Assembly (NCBI RefSeq): GCF_002428305.1
Contig: NZ_DIVJ01000012.1
Span: forward strand, 1-32,028
DNA from: Flavobacterium sp. UBA6135
GTDB lineage: Bacteria; Bacteroidota; Bacteroidia; Flavobacteriales; Flavobacteriaceae
Direction of reading: 5' to 3'
Length of the DNA: 32,028 bases
Shown here piece after piece: positions 8,545 to 16,496 of the stretch (position 1 is its first letter; every line of letters begins with the position of its first letter). The notes beneath the pieces were generated by a model. It had not been told where the DNA came from. It was given only the letters and a program-made list of their open reading frames with translations, and did no database searches. A program made the position numbers and the translations under genes.

Positions 8545-8973
8545 ATGCTAGTCAATACTTCCTATAACGAGAAGAAAATTAACGAGGCTATCAATGAATT
8601 GGTTGGAAAACCATTTGGTTTAATTGATAACATCAAGCTCAACGGAATTGGTTCTCCCCGATTGGATATTATCAAAACAAGTGAAGAAATTGCGACGCTT
8701 CTCTCGTATGATAACAACCGTAATTTTTGCAACATTGAATTGCGACCAAAAGGAATAATCATTCGCTTTCGGTCGTTATTGGAGACTTTTTCGCTGGTGA
8801 TTCCTTTTTATAAATTAGTGATTTTCAAACCGGGCAATTCGTTTACTTTTCATATGGATTATCATACTATTTCTGTTGATGCTCCGCCAAAAAATAAAAG
8901 CGTAAATGCGTTCATGGAAAAATTAAATCAATTTAAAGCTGAAAATTCTCCTACTTATATTGACGATTTATAG
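8545..8973 (+). CDS. Conserved-looking hypothetical protein, 142 aa
   Basis: The protein is not recognised. It is soluble, with no signal peptide or membrane helix. It is mixed alpha/beta, with strand-like stretches FCNIELRPKGIIIRFRS and FSLVIPFYKLVIFKPG in the middle and a helical, charged C-terminus. Its position between the CoA-binding gene and marC, with short flanks on both sides, and its good codon structure support a real gene. The start ATG at 8545 follows an A-rich leader and no better upstream start exists. Confidence 0.7.
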   Translation: MLVNTSYNEKKINEAINELVGKPFGLIDNIKLNGIGSPRLDIIKTSEEIATLLSYDNNRNFCNIELRPKGIIIRFRSLLETFSLVIPFYKLVIFKPGNSFTFHMDYHTISVDAPPKNKSVNAFMEKLNQFKAENSPTYIDDL

Positions 8974-9038
8974 TAACTTTGTTTTATTGATTTGATAACC
9001 TAAGAAATTTGAGGTTGTCGTTATTTTGCAAAAAAACA

Positions 9039-9662
9039 ATGGAACTATTTATCTACATTTTCGCTGCTCTTTTTTCGGTATTAAACCCGTTGGGTGCTGT
9101 ACCTATTTTTGTTGGGTTAACGCAAGATTATACCAAATCTGAACGCTCAAGGGTTTCATTATTGACCGCCTTAAACGTTTTTATCATCTTGATTATCTCG
9201 TTCTTTATTGGAGAATATGTATTGAAATTTTTCGGCATCAGCATTGATGCATTGCGAATTGCCGGTGGTTTAATCATTGTAAGTTCCGGTTTTTCTCTAT
9301 TAACGGGAAAGTTTAACAAAACCCGAGGTGTGAACAAAAAAGTAGAAAATGATGCTCAAACGCGTAACCAAATTGCCTTGACGCCTCTTGCTATTCCAAT
9401 GTTGGCGGGTCCGGGTTCTATATCTTTGTTGATTGCATTTTATCAGGATTATTCAAAAATCAGTGAAAAGATTATTGCTGTTCTTGCCATTCTTGGTGTT
9501 GCATTAGTTATTTTCTTGGTCTTAAAAAGTGCTCATTACCTTTCCCGAATATTGGGAGCGTCAGGTATTGTGGCAATTTCAAGAATTATAGGATTTATAG
9601 TTATTGCTATCGGGGTGCAGTATATCAGTAGCTCTGTCGTAAACATCTTTAAAACAATTTAA
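9039..9662 (+). CDS. marC: MarC family integral membrane protein
   Basis: Inner-membrane protein of 207 aa with about six helices. The family signature begins at the N-terminus with FSVLNPLGAVPIFVGLT. Later come LTPLAIPMLAGPGSI (about 108-122) and a last helix ISRIIGFIVIAIGVQYIS. MarC/UPF0056 proteins have no settled transport role; the old link to multiple antibiotic resistance was withdrawn. The ATG at 9039 was chosen over an upstream TTG at 9009 because the family begins at this point and the added ten residues are unlike it. It ends 47 bp before the next gene on the same strand. Confidence 0.9.
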   Translation: MELFIYIFAALFSVLNPLGAVPIFVGLTQDYTKSERSRVSLLTALNVFIILIISFFIGEYVLKFFGISIDALRIAGGLIIVSSGFSLLTGKFNKTRGVNKKVENDAQTRNQIALTPLAIPMLAGPGSISLLIAFYQDYSKISEKIIAVLAILGVALVIFLVLKSAHYLSRILGASGIVAISRIIGFIVIAIGVQYISSSVVNIFKTI

Positions 9663-9709
9663 CGATTGTTCAATCGCTTTTCTTTATACCTTTAAGAAAA
9701 TTAGCGTTC

Positions 9710-11131
9710 ATGAAAATTCTTCTTACCGGAGCCAACGGTTATGTTGGTCGTCGTTTGTTACCTGAACTTTTATCGGCGGGACACGAGATTGTGTGTTGTG
9801 TTCGAGATAAAAATCGCTTGGCTTTAGACAAAGTTACTTTGGAAACAGTTACCGTTTGGGAGGTTGATTTTTTGGATGAAGTGGCTTTTAATCAATGTCC
9901 AAAGGGAGTTGATGTGGCGTACTATCTCATTCATTCCATGTCGTCATCAACTGAGGTTTTTGATACGATGGAATCAAAGGCTGCAGAAAATTTCAATCGT
10001 TACATGAACCATATCGGTGTAAAACAAGTGGTGTATTTGAGTGGCATTGTAAATAACAATACGCTTTCCAAACATTTGCAATCGCGAAAAAACGTAGAGG
10101 ACATTCTATACCAAGGCAACTTTAACGTTACGGTGCTTCGTGCCGGAATTATTGTGGGTTCCGGAAGTTCTTCTTTTGAAATTATTAGAGATTTGTGTGA
10201 AAAACTTCCGTTTATGATTACGCCAAAATGGGTGTTGACCAAAACACAACCCATTGCAATCCGAGATGTCATTCAATATCTAATGGGAGTTTTGCTTCGG
10301 GAAGATTGTTATAATGATTCTTTTGATATTGGCGGCCCAAATGTATTGACGTATAAGCAAATGATGCAATTATATGCCAAGACCAGAGGTTTTAGAAACT
10401 GGATTTATACAGTTCCGGTGATGACGCCTAAACTCTCCTCGTATTGGTTGTATTTTGTGACTTCAACTTCCTATAAGTTGGCTATGAATTTGGTGGACAG
10501 TATGAAAATGGAAGTGGTTTGTAACGACAACCGTTTGCAGCAACTTTTAGGCATCAAACCGATTTCGTATGCAGATGCCATTCGGTTGGCTTTTATTAAA
10601 ATTGAACAGAACTTAGTGATATCTAGCTGGAAAGATAGTTTAGTAAGTGGTAGGTTTGAACATAATTTATCTGAATTTATTCAAGTGCCCACGTTTGGTT
10701 GTTTGAAGGATGAAAAGAAGATGAAAATCGATAATCCGGAAAAGGTACTAGACAACATATGGACGATTGGTGGTGCCAAAGGTTGGTATTATGGAAATTG
10801 GATGTGGCAAATTCGTGGTTTTATGGATAAGTTGTTTGGTGGTGTGGGTTTACGAAGAGGCAGAACGCATCCCTTTCATCTGGAAAGCGGTGACTCGTTG
10901 GATTTCTGGAGGGTTTTGTTGGCAAACAAAGAGGAAAAGCGACTATTGCTCTTTGCAGAAATGCGTTTGCCCGGCGAAGCTTGGCTTGAATTTAGAATTG
11001 ACGAGGATAACGTGCTACATCAGATTGCCACATTCAGACCGAAAGGACTTTTGGGTAGGTTGTATTGGTTTAGTTTGGTCCCGTTTCATTATTTTATTTT
11101 TGGTGGGATGATTCGGAATATTGGGAGGTAA
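9710..11131 (+). CDS. NAD(P)-binding SDR-like protein with DUF2867 domain
   Basis: Two-part protein of 473 aa. The N-terminal 300 residues are an atypical SDR/NmrA-like fold starting KILLTGANGYVGRRL (nucleotide site TGANGYVG) with an AYYLIHSM strand. The C-terminal part, from about residue 330, is a DUF2867 domain with WYYGNWMWQIRGF, RRGRTHPFHLESGDSLDFW and a hydrophobic tail (LYWFSLVPFHYFIFGGMI) that may rest on the membrane. Proteins of this arrangement are common in bacteria and are often annotated as nucleoside-diphosphate-sugar epimerases, but no reaction is established. It is on the same strand as marC, with 47 bp between them; a weak TACCTTTA box lies in the gap. Confidence 0.85.
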   Translation: MKILLTGANGYVGRRLLPELLSAGHEIVCCVRDKNRLALDKVTLETVTVWEVDFLDEVAFNQCPKGVDVAYYLIHSMSSSTEVFDTMESKAAENFNRYMNHIGVKQVVYLSGIVNNNTLSKHLQSRKNVEDILYQGNFNVTVLRAGIIVGSGSSSFEIIRDLCEKLPFMITPKWVLTKTQPIAIRDVIQYLMGVLLREDCYNDSFDIGGPNVLTYKQMMQLYAKTRGFRNWIYTVPVMTPKLSSYWLYFVTSTSYKLAMNLVDSMKMEVVCNDNRLQQLLGIKPISYADAIRLAFIKIEQNLVISSWKDSLVSGRFEHNLSEFIQVPTFGCLKDEKKMKIDNPEKVLDNIWTIGGAKGWYYGNWMWQIRGFMDKLFGGVGLRRGRTHPFHLESGDSLDFWRVLLANKEEKRLLLFAEMRLPGEAWLEFRIDEDNVLHQIATFRPKGLLGRLYWFSLVPFHYFIFGGMIRNIGR

Positions 11132-11151
11132 GTTTTTTGGTTTCAAATTTT

Positions 11152-11167
11152 AGGTTGCGGTTTGAAA
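11152..11167 (+). repeat. Short dispersed GTTGCGG-type repeat
   Basis: AGGTTGCGGTTTGAAA lies just downstream of the DUF2867 gene. It matches, in opposite orientation, the words at 80-94 near ugd and resembles 25089-25113. All three lie directly beside a gene end. The role is unknown. Confidence 0.35.
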
Positions 11168-11254
11168 ATCTTTCTGTTTTGGAACTGCTTTAAATTTTGG
11201 GATTGTTCATTATGATATTTTTTTAGATAGAAATAAAAAAATAATTGTTTTCAC

Positions 11255-11284
11255 TTTGTAATTCAAAGTACTTTTGTATATTTG
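11255..11284 (+). promoter_or_regulatory. Promoter for the 102-aa membrane protein
   Basis: A TTTG box (11255-11258) is followed after 18 bp by TATATTTG (11277-11284), close to the Bacteroidetes TTTG-N19-TAnnTTTG pattern. A second box, TACTTTTG (11269-11276), abuts the first, so two start sites 8 bp apart are possible. The leader would be about 55-65 nt. Confidence 0.55.
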
Positions 11285-11346
11285 AATCGTTGTTGAAGTT
11301 GGATATCAATCATCTGTCCTTGTAAATTTAAAAAATCATAAAAAAA

Positions 11347-11655
11347 ATGGAAAACAAATTAATTAAAATTACGCCAAACCAAAGACTTGCGATAATTGTC
11401 GGATTGGTTGGAGTGCTGTTATTGGTTCCGTTTGTAGCGATGCAGTTTACAGATGGAGTAAAATGGGATGCATTTGACTTTATCGCAGCAGGTGTATTGC
11501 TTTTAGGAACGGGTTTGTTGTGTGAATTGGTTTTAAGACTGGTTCGCTCAACTAAACATAGGGTGGTGTTGTGTGGTGTGTTGCTTATAATTCTCTTTTT
11601 GGTCTGGGCTGAATTGGCTGTTGGCGTTTTTGGAACTCGTTTTGCAGGAAGTTAA
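11347..11655 (+). CDS. Small membrane protein, 102 aa
   Basis: This is an unrecognised inner-membrane protein. Three hydrophobic stretches are seen (LAIIVGLVGVLLLVPFVAMQF, FDFIAAGVLLLGTGLLCELVL and VVLCGVLLIILFLVWAELAVG), with a short basic loop STKHR before the last. The N-terminus MENKLIKITPNQR is cytoplasmic-looking. It has its own promoter and is convergent with the next gene, which ends 19 bp away. Confidence 0.75.
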   Translation: MENKLIKITPNQRLAIIVGLVGVLLLVPFVAMQFTDGVKWDAFDFIAAGVLLLGTGLLCELVLRLVRSTKHRVVLCGVLLIILFLVWAELAVGVFGTRFAGS

Positions 11656-11673
11656 ATGGTTCTTATTGCTACT

Positions 11674-12060
11674 CTAAAATAGTGCATCAATTAGTAGAAT
11701 TCCGAGGGTGAAAGCTAGCGGAGCTAGTAAACGAAGGTATATTGGCTTTAAAGTTTTGGCAAAGTTGCGTGAAAGTTCGTGGTGTTTTTGTCTCGGAATA
11801 CAATATAACACCAAGGAAGTGGCAATCATAAAACTACCTATTACCTGAAACGCTATGGGATATTTTGATGTAGCTGCGAGATAAATCATAGCAGCTGCAG
11901 GAACCATTCTCAAAGTAATTTCTGTATAGTTGATTGCGTTTGTACTTCCGGCCAAGGCAATCCATCTTCGGAAAAGAGTAGGTTTTATGAGCATGACAAA
12001 ACCGCTAAAGATAAAAAGAAGTCCGAAACTGATGATTATTGTTTTTGCTAGGATTTGCAT
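11674..12060 (-). CDS. Four-helix membrane protein, 128 aa
   Basis: This is an unrecognised integral membrane protein with about four helices: IIISFGLLFIFSGFVMLI, MVPAAAMIYLAATS, FQVIGSFMIATSLVLYCI and a C-terminal LRLLAPLAFTLGILLIDAL. A basic loop (RQKHHELSRNFAKTLKP) separates the third and fourth. It resembles small unnamed flavobacterial membrane proteins. It lies 60 bp beyond the stop of the DUF4256 gene on the same strand, so it may be the third gene of that unit. Confidence 0.72.
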   Translation of the reverse strand: MQILAKTIIISFGLLFIFSGFVMLIKPTLFRRWIALAGSTNAINYTEITLRMVPAAAMIYLAATSKYPIAFQVIGSFMIATSLVLYCIPRQKHHELSRNFAKTLKPIYLRLLAPLAFTLGILLIDALF

Positions 12061-12120
12061 GGTTTTTATGCTATTTTTTGCAGTGTTCTGCGTTTTCTTA
12101 TCGTCTATTAGATGACATTA

Positions 12121-12684
12121 CTATACAATTACTATTCCTCTGAAACCTCTTGCTGCATAATAGGATTCGGCTCCGTTATGATACGTAAAAACTCTTCCGT
12201 ATCGGGTGTCACCAAAAATGGCTCCTCCTAATTTTCTGATGGGTTCCGGCGTAAGAAGCCAACTTGAGGTTTTTTGGTCAACGGGTTCAAGTTGTTGTAA
12301 CTGGGCATATTGTTTTTCGGAAAGAAGAGTAATATTCATTTCTTTGGCCATCCCAACAGCACTGTGTTTTGGTTTGTATTCTTTACGAGAAGCTAATGCC
12401 GCCGGGTCATAACAAACACTTCTTCTTCCTTTTGGACTTTCTGAGGAGCAATCGCAAAAAGTATATTCATTGGTTTCGGGATTAAATGCTATCACATCGG
12501 GCTCGCCCCCGGTTTCTTCCATTTGATATAAAGACCACAGTTTATTGGGATTTTGTTTCAGCTTTTCTTTTATAGGTAACCAATCAAGATTTGGGTGGCG
12601 TTTTTTGTTTTTTTCAAAACGTTGGTATAAGGTTAGAATCAATTCCTCGGTTTGGTTTGGGGTTAGTTGTTTTGTAGTACTCAT
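12121..12684 (-). CDS. DUF4256 domain protein
   Basis: Soluble 187-aa protein of the DUF4256 family, function unknown. Recognisable stretches are LILTLYQRFEKNKKRHPNL near the start, WSLYQMEETGGEPDVI, the cysteine pair in YTFCDCSSESPKGRRSVCYD (about 75-94) and the C-terminal FGDTRYGRVFTYHNGAESYY. The length fits a complete family member. It lies 48 bp after the DUF1801 gene on the same strand and is probably cotranscribed with it. Confidence 0.85.
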   Translation of the reverse strand: MSTTKQLTPNQTEELILTLYQRFEKNKKRHPNLDWLPIKEKLKQNPNKLWSLYQMEETGGEPDVIAFNPETNEYTFCDCSSESPKGRRSVCYDPAALASRKEYKPKHSAVGMAKEMNITLLSEKQYAQLQQLEPVDQKTSSWLLTPEPIRKLGGAIFGDTRYGRVFTYHNGAESYYAARGFRGIVIV

Positions 12685-12732
12685 TTGATTGGTAGTTTTG
12701 ATTGTTTTAGTGTAACGATATCTATTTGGATA

Positions 12733-13170
12733 TTATTTTGTATGGCAAGCACATTCATGATGTTCATTTAGATAGGCTATCGATTCCATGCAAAATTTTT
12801 CGAGTACCATTAGGTCAATGTCTGATAATTTTTTGATATAAATACACCCTTTTGTTATTCTATATTTGCCTAGCTTATCAAGAAGAGGTGTGCTTTGTTC
12901 TGATGGCGTATATACGTATAATGAAAAAGCAGCTTTTCTGGGAGAGAAGCCAATTAAAGGAGCGTCACCTTGATGACCACTGGCGTATTTGTAATGATAA
13001 CTACCAAAACCAATGATGCTTGGCCCCCACATTTTAGGTGGAAAACCAGACCATTCTTGCATCAATTCTATTAATCGAAAACTGTCTTCTTTTTTGGAAT
13101 CGTTTTCTACGAAACTGTGGATGAAATCAGTTGGGTTGATTGCTGTTTCATGGGTTTTATTTTTTGTCAT
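12733..13170 (-). CDS. DUF1801 (YdhG-like) domain protein
   Basis: Soluble 145-aa protein of the DUF1801 family. The hallmarks are FIHSFVENDSKKEDSFRLI, the central MWGPSIIGFGSYHYKYASG (about residues 47-65), GFSPRKAAFSLYVY and CIYIKKLSDIDLMVL. These match the standard family layout from end to end, so the gene is complete. Members are small cytoplasmic proteins related to the frataxin-like YdhG fold, and no activity is established. It is first in an apparent unit with the DUF4256 gene. Confidence 0.85.
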   Translation of the reverse strand: MTKNKTHETAINPTDFIHSFVENDSKKEDSFRLIELMQEWSGFPPKMWGPSIIGFGSYHYKYASGHQGDAPLIGFSPRKAAFSLYVYTPSEQSTPLLDKLGKYRITKGCIYIKKLSDIDLMVLEKFCMESIAYLNEHHECACHTK

Positions 13171-13212
13171 GGGTTTATCTATTTTAAAAGCTTATTCTTC
13201 TGTTCAGTTATT

Positions 13213-13220
13213 CAAAAATA
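13213..13220 (-). promoter_or_regulatory. Promoter box for the DUF1801 gene
   Basis: TATTTTTG read leftward, fitting TAnnTTTG. The predicted start near 13207 gives a leader of about 37 nt. No strong TTTG partner was seen, and the region is AT-rich, so chance is possible. Confidence 0.35.
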
Positions 13221-13238
13221 CAAATTTTGTTAGGTAGT

Positions 13239-13301
13239 TTATTGTGATTGATTTTTTAGTTCTTTGATTCTGTCGTTAATAGTTTCTATTGTTGAAGACA
13301 T
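13239..13301 (-). CDS. Possible 20-aa peptide or gene fragment
   Basis: An ATG-to-TAA reading frame encodes MSSTIETINDRIKELKNQSQ. The composition (amphipathic, charged, no rare-looking residues) is more protein-like than expected for AT-rich spacer. It may be a small helical peptide, the decayed 5' end of a lost gene, or chance. No promoter or clear partner was identified. Confidence 0.2.
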   Translation of the reverse strand: MSSTIETINDRIKELKNQSQ

Positions 13302-13567
13302 GTGTAAGAAAAAGCTAGGTTAATGACAGTAAGAAATTAAAAGTTTTTATATTTGGTTTATTTATTGATTATCATCAGTTTAAATTCCTGAAATTTAATC
13401 ATGAATGCAAAATATTTAGTTTTTTCAATCATTAGTTTACTCATTAAAATTTATAGATTTCAGAACAAAAGCGATTTTTTAAATTCTTAAATCAACTTCA
13501 TTGTAAATTACTAAAAATATTTTCTCCAATGAACCTACCTAAAGCGAAAAAAGCAAGACCAATTTGA
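13302..13567. other. AT-rich stretch without a clear gene
   Basis: No convincing gene is seen. A plus-strand frame at 13401-13490 starts MNAKYLVFSIISLL, resembling the beginning of a signal peptide, but stops after 29 residues and may be another decayed fragment. No hairpin or RNA gene was recognised. Confidence 0.4.
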
Positions 13568-13714
13568 ATGAAACGACGTTTTATCTATATAAAATTTATT
13601 CTAATATTTGGGCTTTTTAAAATCTACTAGCACAAGAAACTAAAATCGGATAAAGTAGTTAAAGATTTGATTTGATTCACTTATGGAACAGAGCAAGTAG
13701 GGTTAAATCAGTAA
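13568..13714 (+). pseudogene. Decayed gene for a small exported protein
   Basis: Read from the ATG at 13568 the frame gives MKRRFIYIKFILIFGLF, the charged start and core of a signal peptide, then stops at 13630. The +2 frame supplies the expected continuation LLAQETKIG (from 13624), a typical signal cleavage region. The first frame resumes with KVVKDLI (13652), a TGA, and FTYGTEQVGLNQ ending at TAA 13714. A strong hairpin terminator starts 2 bp later. Two compensating frameshifts and one stop would restore a complete 48-aa protein. The family is not recognised. Confidence 0.45.
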
Positions 13715-13716
13715 GC

Positions 13717-13764
13717 AAAAAACCGATTAAATATAGCATTTGTACTACATTTAATCGGTTTTTT
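13717..13764. terminator. Bidirectional terminator
   Basis: A perfect 16-bp inverted repeat, AAAAAACCGATTAAAT (13717-13732) and ATTTAATCGGTTTTTT (13749-13764), with a T-run on either strand. It serves the leftward gene ending at 13781 and, on the other strand, the remnant ending at 13714. Confidence 0.9.
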
Positions 13765-13780
13765 TAATAAATTATTGACC

Positions 13781-15208
13781 TTATTTTACATCAGAAAACG
13801 TTCCTACTGCCATTTGTGTTCTGTCATTAGCGGTAGTAATCTTAGCGAACAAGAATTTATTTGTATCAGGGAAATAATGCAACAACTGATTGATATATTG
13901 TATGCGTTTTCCCGAATAGGCATCGTCATGGAAATGAAATCCAATTGAACTGCTTAATTTTTCATTGTTAAAAAGGTATTCCCATTTGTAAAAACCATTA
14001 TCAAATCCTGTATGAACATACCATTGTCCTTTTGCATTTACTAAACCGTAGGCATGATACAAATCGGCTTCGTTGTTGCTGGAAGAAGGGATTGACTTCA
14101 TTGATTTTAATACCCCTTCAAAGTTTAAAGTGATCAAAAACGACGGGCCATATGTGAATTTCTTCTCAGGAAAACCCATTGTTCCAGGAGTGGGTTTAGG
14201 TGTAGCATCTACTTTAGCTTGCGTAAAAATTGCTATTTCATTGTTTTGCATAACAATATATCGAAAGTTTACTTCTTTAATTTTAGCAACAGAATTAAAA
14301 CCATCAATTCGGTTGTTTTGTAGTATTGTACCTGAACTCAAATCATAAAGAAGTAAGTCGCCAAAATCACCTCGTCTAATTCCTTTAGTTGTATGATTAA
14401 AAGCCAACAAATAATCTTGGGTTTCAATTGAAATAGCAACCGGTTCATGGATATTGATATTTTCGCCGATTTTCAATTCATTTTGCTCATTTTCAGAAAT
14501 GACTTCCAAATAATTATCCTGTTTATGACTGTTTGGATTTCTCACATAAATTGCTTTACCGGAATTGGTTCCAATTATATGATGCGTTAAAAAATCATTA
14601 GTGAATGTTATTTCTTTTTTCCATTCAGTAGTTAAACTACTTCCATTTAACACCATTAATTGATTTACTTCCGGTTCTTTTCTTGACAAACCTGTCATGT
14701 AATTTACAAAGAAAAAAGCTCCGTTTTCAGACTTAACTACTTTCACATTACCTGATTTAAAAACTGAAGTTATGGGAAAACCCATAATTAATGTACTGGT
14801 AAACTTTTTAGTAGTTTTATCATAAACGTGTTGGTAGACCTCATCTCTTTTCGATTTTCCAGAATAACTTTGTGTAAAAACTACTGCTTTCTCTGAGCCA
14901 ATAGCAAATGACCCTATAAAGTTATGTAAGGTTCCGCCTCCCTCCAAAACCGGAAAAGGATGTGTAATTGTTTCAACTAGTGTGTTCTTTTGATCAAATT
15001 TTCGAAGAATGATTTGATTATTGGCTAATCCTAGTCCTGTTTTATTTACTGCACTCAACAAATAGTAATTGTAGTTATCTATCAAAACAAATTTGGGATC
15101 TAATTCACTTTTTGTATCATAATCAAACTTCTCACCAAATTCAGCTTTTTGTGCAACTGTGGTTCCCACTGCAAAAATCAGTAATATCAATAGTAATCGA
15201 ATATTCAT
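13781..15208 (-). CDS. Exported protein of unknown function, 475 aa
   Basis: The family is not recognised. A signal peptide is clear (MNIRLLLILLIFAVGTTVAQ, cleavage after TVA or VAQ). The mature part has recurring strands ending in aromatic residues (FVLIDNYNYYLLSAV, KAVVFTQSYSG, FRYIVMQNNEIAIFTQAKV, GQWYVHTGF), in the style of a beta-propeller or other all-beta protein, but no repeat consensus could be fixed. No T9SS sorting domain or lipobox is seen, so it is probably periplasmic. It follows the 393-aa gene by 6 nt and ends at a strong terminator; the two probably act together. Confidence 0.75.
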   Translation of the reverse strand: MNIRLLLILLIFAVGTTVAQKAEFGEKFDYDTKSELDPKFVLIDNYNYYLLSAVNKTGLGLANNQIILRKFDQKNTLVETITHPFPVLEGGGTLHNFIGSFAIGSEKAVVFTQSYSGKSKRDEVYQHVYDKTTKKFTSTLIMGFPITSVFKSGNVKVVKSENGAFFFVNYMTGLSRKEPEVNQLMVLNGSSLTTEWKKEITFTNDFLTHHIIGTNSGKAIYVRNPNSHKQDNYLEVISENEQNELKIGENINIHEPVAISIETQDYLLAFNHTTKGIRRGDFGDLLLYDLSSGTILQNNRIDGFNSVAKIKEVNFRYIVMQNNEIAIFTQAKVDATPKPTPGTMGFPEKKFTYGPSFLITLNFEGVLKSMKSIPSSSNNEADLYHAYGLVNAKGQWYVHTGFDNGFYKWEYLFNNEKLSSSIGFHFHDDAYSGKRIQYINQLLHYFPDTNKFLFAKITTANDRTQMAVGTFSDVK

Positions 15209-15214
15209 AATGTC

Positions 15215-16396
15215 TTACTTTTTATAAATTTCGCTTTCTAATGCTTTCAACTCATTTTGCTCATCGTAGCTCAATTTTAAGCCAATGTAGTTTTCTTGAA
15301 ATTCATTCAAGTATTTTTCAGCATCTGCCTTGCGGTTCATACCCAAATTTAAACGGATTAGATTGAAATAAATATATCTTCCAATTTTAGCATTCAAAAC
15401 TGACTTTGAATCTTTTTTAAAATCTACTTTAGTTAGTGTATCCAACCAAATATCGATTCCTTTTTGCATTGCAGTAACCGCTGCTGCTGTTCTTTCCGGT
15501 TCTGAAGGTTGTAATTTTTTCAAATTGGTAGTTACAAAAACATGTGCTTTTTCCAAATCATCATACTCTCCTTTGTTTTTTACTTTTTCCAATTTTATTG
15601 TTTTTTTCATCGATTGGAAACCGAAATTATCATTCAAATATTGGTTTAAAAACGCAACTACTTTGTTCAAGTGATTCTTTTCTTCCAAAGCTTTGTTGAT
15701 ATTATTGCTAGGCGAAGAAGATATGAATTTAAACTCCTCGAAGAACTTGGTATTGATTTTTTCTACACCATTTACTTTCACCACAAGGGTGGTAGGTTGG
15801 TTGGCGAACGTTTGTCCGGCATTGTCTTGAAATTGCACCTCGCTGATGTTAACTGCTACATCCAAATAACTTCCATCTTTTGTAAAACCTTCCACATTTA
15901 TTTGCGAAGACAAAACACTATTGTTTACAATAATGTGGTCGTTTAAGTTGGGTTCTCTATAAACCGGTGGAGTTGGTTTCACATATACCGGCTTGATTGG
16001 ATTTACTAATTTTGGGTTTTTTCCTTGTTCGGTCATTGTTAAACGCTCAAGCATGGAAAGTTTTTTAAATTCCGCTGATTCCATTTCAAACTTTTCTTTT
16101 GCTTTTACCACTTCCTCATCGTGGTCGACTAATTTTTGTTTAAATTCTTTTTCGCTGTTGGCAAGAACAGTTGAATAATTATCTAAAGCTGCCTGATGAT
16201 CTGCTTTTGATTTTTTAATTACATCATCAGCAGTTACATTATATGGAGAGGTAACCGTTACTTTCAATAATCGGTTGGCAACATCAATGTTTTCTTTGGG
16301 TTGTTTCAAAATCAAAAAATCTATGTTTTCAGATGAGATGTTTTGGCTGAAACCATAACTTGTAATCAATAGTAAAGTAAGAAATAAGTGTTTCAT
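15215..16396 (-). CDS. Exported protein of unknown function, 393 aa
   Basis: The family is not recognised. A signal peptide is visible (MKHLFLTLLLITSYGFSQ). Residues about 60-110 form a charged coiled coil (KADHQAALDNY to EKFEMESAEFKKL), followed by a proline-rich link (NPIKPVYVKPTPPVYREP). A beta-rich middle has INVEGFTKDGSYLDVAVNI, and a helical C-terminus ends in a TPR-like stretch (FNLIRLNLGMNRKADAEKYLNEF). It is first in a two-gene unit, 6 nt before the 475-aa exported protein, with a TACCTTTG box upstream. Confidence 0.75.
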   Translation of the reverse strand: MKHLFLTLLLITSYGFSQNISSENIDFLILKQPKENIDVANRLLKVTVTSPYNVTADDVIKKSKADHQAALDNYSTVLANSEKEFKQKLVDHDEEVVKAKEKFEMESAEFKKLSMLERLTMTEQGKNPKLVNPIKPVYVKPTPPVYREPNLNDHIIVNNSVLSSQINVEGFTKDGSYLDVAVNISEVQFQDNAGQTFANQPTTLVVKVNGVEKINTKFFEEFKFISSSPSNNINKALEEKNHLNKVVAFLNQYLNDNFGFQSMKKTIKLEKVKNKGEYDDLEKAHVFVTTNLKKLQPSEPERTAAAVTAMQKGIDIWLDTLTKVDFKKDSKSVLNAKIGRYIYFNLIRLNLGMNRKADAEKYLNEFQENYIGLKLSYDEQNELKALESEIYKK

Positions 16397-16419
16397 TTGT
16401 AATGAATTAAAAATTTTTG

Positions 16420-16427
16420 CAAAGGTA
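16420..16427 (-). promoter_or_regulatory. Promoter box for the exported-protein pair
   Basis: TACCTTTG read leftward, identical to the box before the CoA-binding gene. The predicted start near 16414 gives a leader of about 18 nt. Confidence 0.45.
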
Positions 16428-16496
16428 GTTTTATTTATTAACCCACGGAAGTAATTCAGTGCTTTTAGAATTATTTTTATGATTTAGTTCTGTTAA

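Noticed and set aside
9009..9038. TTG start giving marC ten extra residues
   Set aside because: The family starts at MELF..., and the extension has a composition unlike other MarC N-termini.
10767..11111. 114-codon frame inside the DUF2867 gene
   Set aside because: It is a shadow frame on the same strand; the DUF2867 reading has clear domain matches across the same bases.
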